From the NCBI RefSeq assembly GCF_000750955.1, contig NZ_CCEJ010000003.1, positions 310,001-374,000 on the forward strand: a DNA stretch of 64,000 nt. Direction: 5' to 3'. Positions 1-8,070 of this stretch are shown here, piece after piece (the first letter of the stretch is position 1; each line of letters starts with the position of its first letter). A program made the translations under genes and the position numbers. Source of the DNA: Criblamydia sequanensis CRIB-18. Its GTDB lineage: Bacteria; Chlamydiota; Chlamydiia; Chlamydiales; Criblamydiaceae. Under the pieces are notes generated by a model. That model saw only the letters and a program-made list of their open reading frames with translations. It did not search any database and had not been told where the DNA came from.

Positions 1-327
1 TAAAAGAGTATGGCCGCTATTTTTCACATCAACCGCTGCATTACTTAGTGCTTCTTTGGTTTCAGGTTTTAACCTTTTCTCATTAGATAATAAGAAGTAA
101 TTGCCGAGCATTTTAAAGACGTTCGAGGAAAAATTTTCGGTTTTGTCTTTTGCGACTTTTTTGGCCGAATCCTTTTCTAAAGGGACAAGCTTAGGTTCAT
201 TTTTAGAGGATATATTTTCAATTTCTCTGCCTGCATACGCAGTAACTCTTTCTACATACCTTTCGAATCGATCTTCCGGAGTGGCAGGAGGTTTTTGTTC
301 GGAGGGGCCAACAGGGCTATTATTCAT
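1..327 (-). CDS. Hypothetical protein, N-terminal part (runs off the left edge)
   Basis: An open frame of 109 codons reads leftward off the window. The ATG at 327 is preceded on the minus strand by a clear GGAGAG ribosome binding site, which fixes the start. The protein opens with a Pro-rich, polar stretch (MNNSPVGPSEQKPPATPEDR) and continues with charged, probably helical sequence. There is no signal peptide, membrane segment or motif that I recognise. A hairpin at 488-523 separates it from the three-gene operon upstream, so it probably has its own promoter in the AT-rich 330-480 gap. Function unknown; the frame and RBS make it a real gene with fair certainty. Confidence 0.7.
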   Translation of the reverse strand, partial: MNNSPVGPSEQKPPATPEDRFERYVERVTAYAGREIENISSKNEPKLVPLEKDSAKKVAKDKTENFSSNVFKMLGNYFLLSNEKRLKPETKEALSNAAVDVKNSGHTLL

Positions 328-487
328 AAGACTCTCCTTGATTTATAAAAAAGTCTGATACGAAAATACCTACAATTATTATAACAATAATAATAATTTA
401 TAATTTTATTTTAAAAAGAGAATGATTAGGAATAATCAATATTATGTTTTGAAAAGATTAAGATGTTTATAAATTCTTTAAAGAAGG

Positions 488-523
488 CAGGCATTTTTAA
501 ATTTGTGGGTTTAAAAATGCCTG
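488..523 (-). terminator. Hairpin terminator after the deubiquitinase operon
   Basis: A perfect 14-bp inverted repeat (CAGGCATTTTTAAA at 488-501 with its complement at 510-523, 8-nt loop) starts 21 bp past the stop codon of the minus-strand gene ending at 544. The U-rich part lies inside the stem and no long T-run follows, so it may act mainly as a 3' end stabiliser. It is well placed to separate the operon from the next minus-strand gene. Confidence 0.55.
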
Positions 524-543
524 AAGAAATCTAAGCCAAGAAT

Positions 544-1887
544 CTATTTTAAGAGGACGGGAAAAATTTCAAGAACAGGGTATTCCTCAATGTGAAATTG
601 AGCTCTATTATAAACCATTTCGGCAATGTATTTAGCCGCATTTTCTCTAGCAAAAGTAAAAACAGTAGAGGGGCTTCTTTGATCGGCATCCCCATGAGAG
701 TCAAAAAACTCGACCGTCCCGTTTTTTGGAAATCTAATGGCAAAAGATTCAGCGCCTGTTGTTAAAACAAAGCCGTGAACTTTTTTCTTATCGAAAATCT
801 TCTGGAGGTGGTTTTGCAAAAGCTCTTGCGGCGGCCTTGAAGAATCAGAGGCCCTTAAGGCATTTAAGCCTTCAAAAAAGGCAGGATCCACATTTCCTAA
901 TACTAAATTGGTGGAAAGGTCTGTTGGCACGCCATCAACAGTTGTCATTTGTAATTTTGGGTGATTGGTTAAAACTTCAAGCGCTTCCGCATTCCGCCCC
1001 TTCACAATCCCTAAATCTCGTTTTAAAAGGTTTTTTATATCGGTTGCGGAATAAATAGAGGCAGGCTCCTTTTCTAAGAAAGCAACCGAATACTCAGTGC
1101 ATCCATTTTCTTTGCCCACTTCTCTTTGGTTTAGGTTGCCCTTGGCTTTAGTGATTAATAGGGGCCCGTTAGGGATTACTTTAGGAATAGTAAGGGTCGG
1201 TTCGACTTCTATTTCTTTCTCTTTTTCTTTTTCCTTCTCTTTTTCTTGAGGGGCCCTTGCTTTAGGGGAGCTTGTTCCTAAAGCCGGAGGATTTCTTTTT
1301 GGGGTGCGCTCTTCATAATAAGCATCGAATTCTTCCTTTGTGATTTCCTCAGGTACAAGAGCACTTTCTATGGCTTCTTTATTCATGTAAGCTCTTTGAA
1401 GGTCTTCAATTCGAGAGGCTACAAGAGCCTTTCTTGCGCGAGCTTCAGGTTTTGAGGAAGCGGGGGCTCCTGAAGGGCCTGTTTTAGGCGGTTTATCCCA
1501 GGAAGTAACCGTGTTATTTAAGGCCGCGAGTATATCTTTTTTATTATAAAAGAAATTTCCGAGAAATTGCTTGATGCTGGTTAGAAAAATAATAAGAATG
1601 TTTGTTTTTTGACCAAGAGCTGTGTTTCCATCCGTATCTAATTTTACAAGGGTGTTTAAAATCGCTCGGCCTTTAGTTGGAGTGCCCGGAGTTTTTTTTA
1701 TAAGCTCTTCAGCTTTGGCATAAAAAGCATTTAATGAGGCTTTTCCCTCTAATCCCGGAATCGTGTAATAGCGACCTCCAAATGTGCCAATTTCAGCGAC
1801 GGCGTTCTTTAAAAAAGGCTCTAAGGTATCTATAGTTTGCTTGTCTAGCTCATCAGTCAGAAGTTTTTTAGAGGGAGGAGTCGTCAT
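544..1887 (-). CDS. Likely viral-tegument-type (VTD/C76-like) cysteine deubiquitinase, candidate effector
   Basis: The 447-residue protein has a helical N-terminal half, a Lys-Glu run near residues 215-225, and a C-terminal domain that looks like a cysteine protease. The likely nucleophile is C263 in ENGCTEYSVAFL. The likely Asp/His pair is D396-x-H398 in VEFFDSHG, after a hydrophobic beta strand. The 133 and 135 residue spacings equal those I remember for the herpesvirus M48 deubiquitinase (C23/D156/H158). Related bacterial enzymes, including ones from Waddlia, have been described as tegument-like deubiquitinases. A Gln (Q254) precedes the Cys. There is no signal peptide, so type III secretion would be the route. 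It is the last gene of an operon (13 bp after the pentapeptide gene), with a GGAGA RBS. Activity is an inference. Confidence 0.6.
   Translation of the reverse strand: MTTPPSKKLLTDELDKQTIDTLEPFLKNAVAEIGTFGGRYYTIPGLEGKASLNAFYAKAEELIKKTPGTPTKGRAILNTLVKLDTDGNTALGQKTNILIIFLTSIKQFLGNFFYNKKDILAALNNTVTSWDKPPKTGPSGAPASSKPEARARKALVASRIEDLQRAYMNKEAIESALVPEEITKEEFDAYYEERTPKRNPPALGTSSPKARAPQEKEKEKEKEKEIEVEPTLTIPKVIPNGPLLITKAKGNLNQREVGKENGCTEYSVAFLEKEPASIYSATDIKNLLKRDLGIVKGRNAEALEVLTNHPKLQMTTVDGVPTDLSTNLVLGNVDPAFFEGLNALRASDSSRPPQELLQNHLQKIFDKKKVHGFVLTTGAESFAIRFPKNGTVEFFDSHGDADQRSPSTVFTFARENAAKYIAEMVYNRAQFHIEEYPVLEIFPVLLK
1213..1247. repeat. Pyrimidine-rich hexamer tract encoding a Lys-Glu run
   Basis: A C/T-only tract built from variants of CTTTTT and CTTTCT units encodes alternating Glu and Lys in the linker of the deubiquitinase-like gene. 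Because the unit is 6 bp, slippage would change the linker length by two residues and keep the frame. It separates the helical N-terminal half from the protease-like domain. Confidence 0.5.
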
Positions 1888-1900
1888 TTTATCTCCATTA

Positions 1901-2458
1901 TTATTTAATTATTATATCTAGAAATGTTAATAATTTTAACACTTCCGGATGAGAAAAGACACATTTTTTTATATTATTAGTCTTAAAATCAATACTGTAG
2001 TTTAAAGCCCCTGTAAAGTCCGATTTTGATAAATCAGAATTATGGAAGAGAGTTCCATTTAAATCTGCGCCCCGAAAATCGGATTCGGAAAGTTTTGTAT
2101 TGGTAAAAAAGCACTCTTTAAGGCAAGAGCTTCGAAAAGAGGATTTTTTCATCACTAAATCAGAAAAATTGCAATAAATGAGGGAGGAGTTGAAGATTTT
2201 AATCGAGAAAAAGGAAGGATCGATAAGTGAAAAATTAACATTCCGAAAAGAGCAGTTCTCAAAAGTAATATTTTGCAGTCTGCAATTTTTAAAAGAAATT
2301 TCATCGAAGACGCATTTTTTAAAAACCACATCTTGCAAGCGAGCATTTAGAAAAGAGTTTATTCCAAATTTGCAATTGATAAAAGCCCCTTCAAGTAAAT
2401 GAGAAAAACTTTTATCGCTTAGATCCTGATTTTCAAAAATAAAATCATTTTTTTCCAT
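1901..2458 (-). CDS. Pentapeptide-repeat protein
   Basis: The 185-residue protein has a clear five-residue periodicity with a central Leu/Phe from about residue 25 to 165 (for example SDFRGADLNGTLFHNSDLSK). This predicts a right-handed quadrilateral beta helix. Such proteins are usually cytosolic or secreted binding scaffolds; no catalytic residues are expected. No signal peptide or membrane segment is visible. Its start overlaps the end of the upstream glycosyltransferase gene by 14 bp and it is followed after 13 bp by the deubiquitinase-like gene, so the three are probably co-transcribed. The partner or target is unknown. The family call is secure, the role is not. Confidence 0.85.
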   Translation of the reverse strand: MEKNDFIFENQDLSDKSFSHLLEGAFINCKFGINSFLNARLQDVVFKKCVFDEISFKNCRLQNITFENCSFRNVNFSLIDPSFFSIKIFNSSLIYCNFSDLVMKKSSFRSSCLKECFFTNTKLSESDFRGADLNGTLFHNSDLSKSDFTGALNYSIDFKTNNIKKCVFSHPEVLKLLTFLDIIIK

Positions 2459-3566
2459 GTTTCGCTGCGGTTAATTTTTTAGATAAGCGGTCTGTCTTCT
2501 CATTTAAGGTTTGTTCCTCTTTTGTGAAAATAAGGTCCTTATTGTACTTAGGCAGGAGAGTTGAAAGAAGTTGATGCATAAAGTAATTTACTGAAAAAAG
2601 GTGGCTTTTTTCCGAATTTAAATAATTTTTTATGTTTTTAAGATACTCTAAATAGGTTTCTTCTTCCATGTTATTAAGGAATTTTACAAGGCTTTCCTCA
2701 GACGGGAACTTCCTTTTATCAATGTAGCACCCTTCCGGAATATAGTCTGAAATGTCCGGAGCCCCATAATAAATGGGGATGCATCCGGAATAGAAACAAT
2801 CAAAGATTTTCTCTGTAATATAACCGTCAAAGACACTATTTTCGTAGCAAATATAAAATTTATAGTTATTCAATAGTTCAAACTTATCACCAGCCTGGCC
2901 TTTAAAGGTTTTATAGCCGTTCGGTCCTGAAGGCCAGAACCTGCCGTATAAATCAAATTTATCAGGGAAAAATTTTTCAAAGTAACTCACAAGACGATTT
3001 CTCATGGTGTGCAATTCTTTTTTACGTTCCGAGGTTCTATAAGTGGCAACAAGGGTACAGAACTTCCTGTCTTTAAAAGGCTTAAGGTCTTTTCTCATGG
3101 GGGTTTTTAAAGAGGGATAGAAAAATTTAAAATAGCGTTTATTGTCGACTAAAGAATCATCCCAAGTGAAAATCTTTGAAAAGCTGCGATGAGCTTTCTT
3201 TTTAAAGGCCTCAGGGGTGTAAATAGGGGTTTCCCATAGGTAAAGCACATTCTTTTTCTCGGCCAGCGTGAGAATTCCTTTGGAACTCTCGAGATAAGGA
3301 AAATGAAAGGTGATTAAATAGTCGGTTTTTTCAAGCTCTTCAAGAGAATGAAGGGTTGTAATTTCGTGTCCGAGTTTTTCAAGGTTATTTCTAAGAGGCA
3401 AAGCGACAGGCGGCCAAGCAACCGGGTCCACAAAAAAACTCGTATCTTCAGAAAAAGTCTGCCACCAGGGGATGATTCGGAACATTTTTGCATCTATTGG
3501 GTAAGAATTGCAAAAAAAGAGGGCGATTAGAAATAGTCGGGTAAGGGGGGAACTTAAGAATAACAT
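2445..3566 (-). CDS. Exported glycosyltransferase family 10 (alpha-1,3-fucosyltransferase-like)
   Basis: The 373-residue protein carries the GT10 C-terminal donor-binding signature: FYICYENSVFDGYITEKIFD, then a Cys-rich stretch reading GCIPIYYGAPDISDYIP. GT10 enzymes transfer fucose from GDP-fucose to glycans. The N-terminus is a hydrophobic segment after an Arg (residues 10-26, ending PIDA), which reads as a signal peptide or N-terminal anchor. The enzyme may therefore act outside the bacterial cytoplasm. A second Met at residue 28 would give a cytosolic form. It is the first gene of the three-gene minus-strand operon. Acceptor and donor are not visible from sequence; a nucleotide sugar other than GDP-fucose is possible. 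Confidence 0.8.
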   Translation of the reverse strand: MLFLSSPLTRLFLIALFFCNSYPIDAKMFRIIPWWQTFSEDTSFFVDPVAWPPVALPLRNNLEKLGHEITTLHSLEELEKTDYLITFHFPYLESSKGILTLAEKKNVLYLWETPIYTPEAFKKKAHRSFSKIFTWDDSLVDNKRYFKFFYPSLKTPMRKDLKPFKDRKFCTLVATYRTSERKKELHTMRNRLVSYFEKFFPDKFDLYGRFWPSGPNGYKTFKGQAGDKFELLNNYKFYICYENSVFDGYITEKIFDCFYSGCIPIYYGAPDISDYIPEGCYIDKRKFPSEESLVKFLNNMEEETYLEYLKNIKNYLNSEKSHLFSVNYFMHQLLSTLLPKYNKDLIFTKEEQTLNEKTDRLSKKLTAAKHGKK

Positions 3567-3663
3567 GATCAGTAAATGCCTGTCGTAAAAAAAGTCAGTG
3601 TTCGAAGGATCTTATATTTACGACTAAAAAAACAGAAGTCAATTGTTAAATCAAGGAAGGTTT

Positions 3664-3930
3664 ATGCAATTAGATCCAATCCGATCAAACCAATTTCAGC
3701 CCCCTAAAAGGGATGCCATTTCATTTCTTTCAAGGCTTGCGCCTAGAAATGAATGGGAGGAAGCGCTCGTAGAAGTCGCAAAGGACACAAATCTTAGTCA
3801 TAAGGAAAAAATCAGGCTCTTAGCGGAGGTCTGTCTTCTTAATTTTAGCTATGATAGCGAAAAAATACGGGATGCGGAGGATGTACGAAATAGGCTTTCT
3901 AAATTAAGTAAAAATCCGAAAGAAGGGTGA
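3664..3930 (+). CDS. Small hypothetical protein (88 aa)
   Basis: The start at 3664 is chosen over an upstream in-frame codon because AAGGAAGG lies immediately upstream, at 3653-3660. The protein is polar and mostly helical (SRLAPRNEWEEALVEVAKDT and onward), with no membrane segment or signal peptide. It stands alone between the divergent glycosyltransferase gene and aguB. No family recognised. The good RBS and the codon use support a real gene. Confidence 0.6.
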   Translation: MQLDPIRSNQFQPPKRDAISFLSRLAPRNEWEEALVEVAKDTNLSHKEKIRLLAEVCLLNFSYDSEKIRDAEDVRNRLSKLSKNPKEG

Positions 3931-4097
3931 GTTTTTCTAGGAAATTTAAACCCGCTTGTTTAGAATCGATATCTTTGTGGGGAGAATCCTGAGGGAAATG
4001 AAATTTCGTGGCCTGGCTTTTTGTCCGAGTTCATCAATTTGGGCCGGTTTATGAGGATTCTTCCGATTTGAAATTGGATAGCTTTAGGAGTAAAAAA

Positions 4098-4967
4098 GTG
4101 AGTAAAAACGTCAAAGTGGGTTTGATTCAATTATCCTGTTCCGATAACCCTTCTCTCAATTTTGAAAATGCTCTTGTCAAAGTTAAAGAAGCTGCAAAAA
4201 AAGGAGCGAACATTATTTGTTTGCCTGAACTTTTTAGAAGCCTCTATTTCTGTGATGTCGAAGATTATGAACAATTTAAGCTGGGTGAAGAAATACCCGG
4301 GCCATCCACAAATAAATTAAGCGAGCTTGCTAAAGAACTTGGCGTTGTGATTATCGCATCCCTTTTTGAAAAAAGAGCAAATGGACTCTACCATAACACT
4401 GCAGCCGTTCTTGACGCAGACGGAACTTATCTTGGCAAGTATAGAAAGATGCATATCCCCGATGATCCGGGCTACTATGAAAAATTTTATTTTACCCCGG
4501 GCGATTTGGGATACAAAGTTTTTGATACGCGCTTTGGCAAATTAGGAATTTTAGTATGCTGGGATCAGTGGTATCCTGAAGCTGCTAGAATCACCGCCTT
4601 AAAAGGGGCTGAAATATTATTCTATCCGACAGCCATAGGCTGGGCCAAGACTCAAGATGAGAAAACAAATAATTCCCAATATCAAGCTTGGCAAACCATT
4701 CAGCGCTCGCATGCTATTGCAAATGGGGTTCATGTCGTTTCAACAAACCGTGTCGGCTTTGAAAAAGACATGAATTTTTGGGGAGGCTCTTTCGTATCCG
4801 ATCCTTTTGGCAACCTTCTTTGCCAAGCAAAGCATGATAAAGAAGAGATTCTCATTCAAGAAATCGACGCCGGCGCTACAGAATTCTACCGCACCCACTG
4901 GCCTTTTTTAAGAGACCGAAGAATAGAAACTTATCAACCTATCACGAAACGGTTTATTGATGACTAA
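4098..4967 (+). CDS. aguB: N-carbamoylputrescine amidase
   Basis: This nitrilase-superfamily amidase hydrolyses N-carbamoylputrescine to putrescine, CO2 and ammonia, the last step of the arginine decarboxylase route. The catalytic triad is visible: E44 in CLPELF, K117 in YRKMHIPD and C154 in ILVCWDQW. The flanking YPTAIGW and HVVSTNRVG sequences are typical of AguB. I take the GTG at 4098 as start because AGGAG lies 7 nt upstream and the resulting 289 residues match the family length. An upstream in-frame start at 4008 would add 30 unconserved residues. It overlaps aguA by 8 bp, so the two are translationally coupled. Confidence 0.93.
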   Translation: MSKNVKVGLIQLSCSDNPSLNFENALVKVKEAAKKGANIICLPELFRSLYFCDVEDYEQFKLGEEIPGPSTNKLSELAKELGVVIIASLFEKRANGLYHNTAAVLDADGTYLGKYRKMHIPDDPGYYEKFYFTPGDLGYKVFDTRFGKLGILVCWDQWYPEAARITALKGAEILFYPTAIGWAKTQDEKTNNSQYQAWQTIQRSHAIANGVHVVSTNRVGFEKDMNFWGGSFVSDPFGNLLCQAKHDKEEILIQEIDAGATEFYRTHWPFLRDRRIETYQPITKRFIDD

Positions 4968-6036
4968 GCCTCCGATTCCTAAAAAAGTTGATTTGAGAAA
5001 GACCCCGAAAGAACAGGGCTATTTTTTTCCGGCTGAATGGCACCCTCATGAAGCGACTTGGCTTTCATGGCCCCATAAAGAAGCTTCCTGGCCTGGTAAA
5101 ATTCATTCGATTTACCCTGTCTATTCTGAATTTATCCGCTTGCTGACTTTGGGCGAAAATGTCTGCATCAACGTCAATGATGAAGCGATGAAGCGTTTTG
5201 CAATAAAATGCCTTGAAAAAGCAAGTGTTGAACTCTCAAAGGTTAAATTTTTCATCCATCCGACAAATGATGCTTGGGCAAGAGACCATGGACCGAGTTT
5301 TTTGCTTAATAAAGACCCCAAGATGCCCAAAGTTATCGTGGATTGGGGCTATAATGCCTGGGGTGGAAAATACCCGCCTTATGATCTAGATGATGAGATC
5401 CCTTCTTTAATTGCAAATGCCCTAAATCTTCCCTGTTACAGAGTTCCGCTTGTTATGGAAGGGGGGTCAGTTGAGTTTAATGGGGCCGGAACGCTTTTAA
5501 CCACAAAAGCCTGTCTTTTAAATCCCAATAGAAATCCCGAGTTCTCCCAGGAAGAAATAGAAAATGCCTTGAGAAGTTACTACGGAGTGGAGCAAATTTT
5601 ATGGCTCGAGGAAGGCATTGAAGGGGATGATACTGACGGCCACATCGATGATTTAACTCGTTTTATAAATGAGGACACAGTCGTCACTGTAATTGAAAAA
5701 GATAAAAGCCACCCTGACTATGAAATCTTAAAGCAAAATGCCAAAGCTTTAAATAAGATGAAGCTTTTAAATGACAAGCCCCTTAATGTCATTGAGATTC
5801 CCATGCCTCTTCCTTTTATCTATGAAGATCAGCACCTGCCTTGCAGCTATGCCAATTTCTATATTGGCAATAGGACGGTTATCGTCCCAATTTTTGAAGA
5901 TCCGCATGATGAAAAAGCTTTAGAAATCCTATCCGGCTGTTTTAAGGATAGAGAGGTGGTCGGGCTTAATTCCAGGGATATTATTTGGGGGCTTGGCAGT
6001 TTTCACTGTCTCAGCCAGCAAGAGCCTAAAGCCTAA
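4960..6036 (+). CDS. aguA: Agmatine deiminase
   Basis: Converts agmatine to N-carbamoylputrescine and ammonia, feeding the AguB enzyme encoded just upstream. Family features seen in order are WLSWPHKEASWPG, WARDHGP (guanidinium-binding Asp), MEGGSVEFNG, DDTDGHIDD (catalytic His/Asp region) and, near the C-terminus, GSFHCLSQQEP with the nucleophilic Cys at about residue 350 of 358. The ATG at 4960 lies inside the end of aguB (ATGACTAA overlap) and is preferred to a TTG one codon earlier. Together with speA about 5 kb downstream, this gives a complete arginine to putrescine pathway. Confidence 0.93.
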   Translation: MTKPPIPKKVDLRKTPKEQGYFFPAEWHPHEATWLSWPHKEASWPGKIHSIYPVYSEFIRLLTLGENVCINVNDEAMKRFAIKCLEKASVELSKVKFFIHPTNDAWARDHGPSFLLNKDPKMPKVIVDWGYNAWGGKYPPYDLDDEIPSLIANALNLPCYRVPLVMEGGSVEFNGAGTLLTTKACLLNPNRNPEFSQEEIENALRSYYGVEQILWLEEGIEGDDTDGHIDDLTRFINEDTVVTVIEKDKSHPDYEILKQNAKALNKMKLLNDKPLNVIEIPMPLPFIYEDQHLPCSYANFYIGNRTVIVPIFEDPHDEKALEILSGCFKDREVVGLNSRDIIWGLGSFHCLSQQEPKA

Positions 6037-6061
6037 AAATTTCTGAATTTTAATAGCGAAA

Positions 6062-7930
6062 ATGAACCTTATGTCCTATTGCGAATCTATTTATCAGACG
6101 AAGCGCTTTCCAACAAGAGAAGTAAAAGTAGGCTCTCTTGGCGTTGGGGGGAATAACCCCATCCGGCTCCAATCCATGACAACTTCTAACACACGCGATG
6201 TTGAAGCGACTGTCGATCAAATTTTAAAGCTAAGAGATTATGGCTGCGAAATTGTCAGGTTGACGGTTCAAGGTAAAAAGGAAGCTGAAGCTGCAGGCTT
6301 AATAAAAAATCGTCTCCTTCAACTTAACTGCGATATCCCTCTTGTTGCCGATATTCACTTCTATCCCCCGGCGGCTTTGCTTGTTGCAGAGTTTGTAGAT
6401 AAAGTTCGCATCAACCCCGGGAATTTTAAAGACAAAAGAGCCTCTTTTCAAGTCATTGAATACACCGATGCTGAATATCAGGAAGAGCTTGATCAGATAG
6501 AAGAAGCTTTTACCCCGCTTGTTGAAAAGTGCAAGCGTTTAAATAGAGCGCTGAGGATAGGCACTAACCACGGATCGCTATCCGACCGTATTATGAACCG
6601 CTTTGGCGATACGCCCAACGGGATGGTGGAATCCGCTCTAGAATACGCTAGAATTGCTGTAAAAAATGACTTTCATAGTCTTATTTTTTCGATGAAAGCA
6701 AGCAACCCTAAAGTCATGGTGCAAGCGTATCGGCTCCTTGTTAAAGAAATGAAACGTCTAAACTGGAATTATCCGTTACATTTGGGCGTAACGGAAGCTG
6801 GGGAGGGAGAAGATGGCTGGGTTAAATCAGCGATGGGCATCGGATCTTTGCTTATAGATGGGCTTGGGGATACGATTAGAGTATCTTTAACAGAAGATCC
6901 TTGGTTTGAAATCGACCCTTGCCGGAGATTGGCAAGCCTAGCTCAATCGCTACAAGGAAAAGGGGCCGCATTTTTTGAAGAATCCGCAAGAGACCCTTTT
7001 GCTTCTAAAAAAAGGGTTACAAAATCCATTTTTGATAAAGAAGCTTTAATCGGGGTTGAAGTTGCTTCACCTTTAGAGCTGACGCAAGAATTAGTGAGTC
7101 TAAAAAATAAAGCCAAGTCTTTAAGTTCGCCCGATTTTATCTTGCCGAAGAGCCAAGAAGTTAACTTTGAGCCTAATTTAAAAGAAGCCGGGATTAGATG
7201 GGTATCAAATCAAGACATTGAGCTAATACTGCTATCGGATCTAAAAGAAGAAAAAAATCCTCTTCAAGTCATAAAGCCTTTTGGGGTTTTGATTAAAGGG
7301 GATGAGGATTGGGAAAAGCTATTATCCTCAAAAACGCCATCTTTTATTTTATGGCAGCCAAATGAAGAGGGGCGCGTTCAAAAGACAAGACGCTTCTATG
7401 AATGGCTTTCTCAAAATAATCTTGTTATCCCGCTCTATCTTTACTTTGATTACACGAATTGCAAATCCTTTGAAGAAGTGATCATTCAAGCGTCTTGCGA
7501 GTGCGGCAGCCTTCTAATGGATGGTATTGGGGAGGGGATTATCTTAAGCGGCCCTTATGAAGCAAATTCCCTTAAAGAATTATCCCTTAGCATTTTACAA
7601 GCTGCAAGGCTTAGGTCTCATAAAACCGAGTTTATCTCGTGTCCCGGTTGCGGCCGAACTCTTTTCAATCTTCAGCAAGTGACCGAGAAAATTCGCTCCC
7701 TCACAGGTCATCTGCCCGGCGTTAAAATTGCTGTTATGGGTTGCATCGTCAATGGACCCGGCGAAATGGCCGATGCTGACTTTGGTTATGTCGGCTCTAA
7801 AACAGGGATGATAGATCTCTACATCGGAAAAGAGTGCGTTGAAAAAAATATTGAAGAGACACTTGCGCCTCATAAACTTGTCGATTTAATTAAATCGCAC
7901 GGCAAGTGGGTGGAACCGGCTCTTGTTTAA
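6062..7930 (+). CDS. ispG: 4-hydroxy-3-methylbut-2-enyl diphosphate synthase (chlamydial long form)
   Basis: The penultimate enzyme of the MEP isoprenoid pathway, a [4Fe-4S] reductase. At 622 residues it is the long, plant/chlamydia-type form, with an extra domain inserted between the TIM barrel (about residues 10-300) and the iron-sulfur domain. Cluster ligands are visible: SCPGCGR, then MGCIVNGPGEMADADFGYVG. The N-terminus TREVKVGSLGVGGNNPIRLQ is typical. It lies 25 bp after aguA and may share its transcript, though no strong RBS is seen. An in-frame Met at residue 4 is an alternative start. Confidence 0.95.
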   Translation: MNLMSYCESIYQTKRFPTREVKVGSLGVGGNNPIRLQSMTTSNTRDVEATVDQILKLRDYGCEIVRLTVQGKKEAEAAGLIKNRLLQLNCDIPLVADIHFYPPAALLVAEFVDKVRINPGNFKDKRASFQVIEYTDAEYQEELDQIEEAFTPLVEKCKRLNRALRIGTNHGSLSDRIMNRFGDTPNGMVESALEYARIAVKNDFHSLIFSMKASNPKVMVQAYRLLVKEMKRLNWNYPLHLGVTEAGEGEDGWVKSAMGIGSLLIDGLGDTIRVSLTEDPWFEIDPCRRLASLAQSLQGKGAAFFEESARDPFASKKRVTKSIFDKEALIGVEVASPLELTQELVSLKNKAKSLSSPDFILPKSQEVNFEPNLKEAGIRWVSNQDIELILLSDLKEEKNPLQVIKPFGVLIKGDEDWEKLLSSKTPSFILWQPNEEGRVQKTRRFYEWLSQNNLVIPLYLYFDYTNCKSFEEVIIQASCECGSLLMDGIGEGIILSGPYEANSLKELSLSILQAARLRSHKTEFISCPGCGRTLFNLQQVTEKIRSLTGHLPGVKIAVMGCIVNGPGEMADADFGYVGSKTGMIDLYIGKECVEKNIEETLAPHKLVDLIKSHGKWVEPALV

Positions 7931-8070
7931 TTTTTTAAAACAATTCATTCTTTGTAAAGTTTTTTCGTTTGATAATAAAATTCAGTAATTAATAATTGCT
8001 GTAGAGTTATTTTTGTTTTTTATTTATTCTTTTTTGTTATTTTTATTTATTTTTTAAAGGTAACAAAAAA

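Noticed and set aside
101-358. Plus-strand frame of 85 codons at the left edge
   Set aside because: It lies opposite a minus-strand frame that has a good RBS and reads off the window; the plus frame has no RBS and an unlikely composition.
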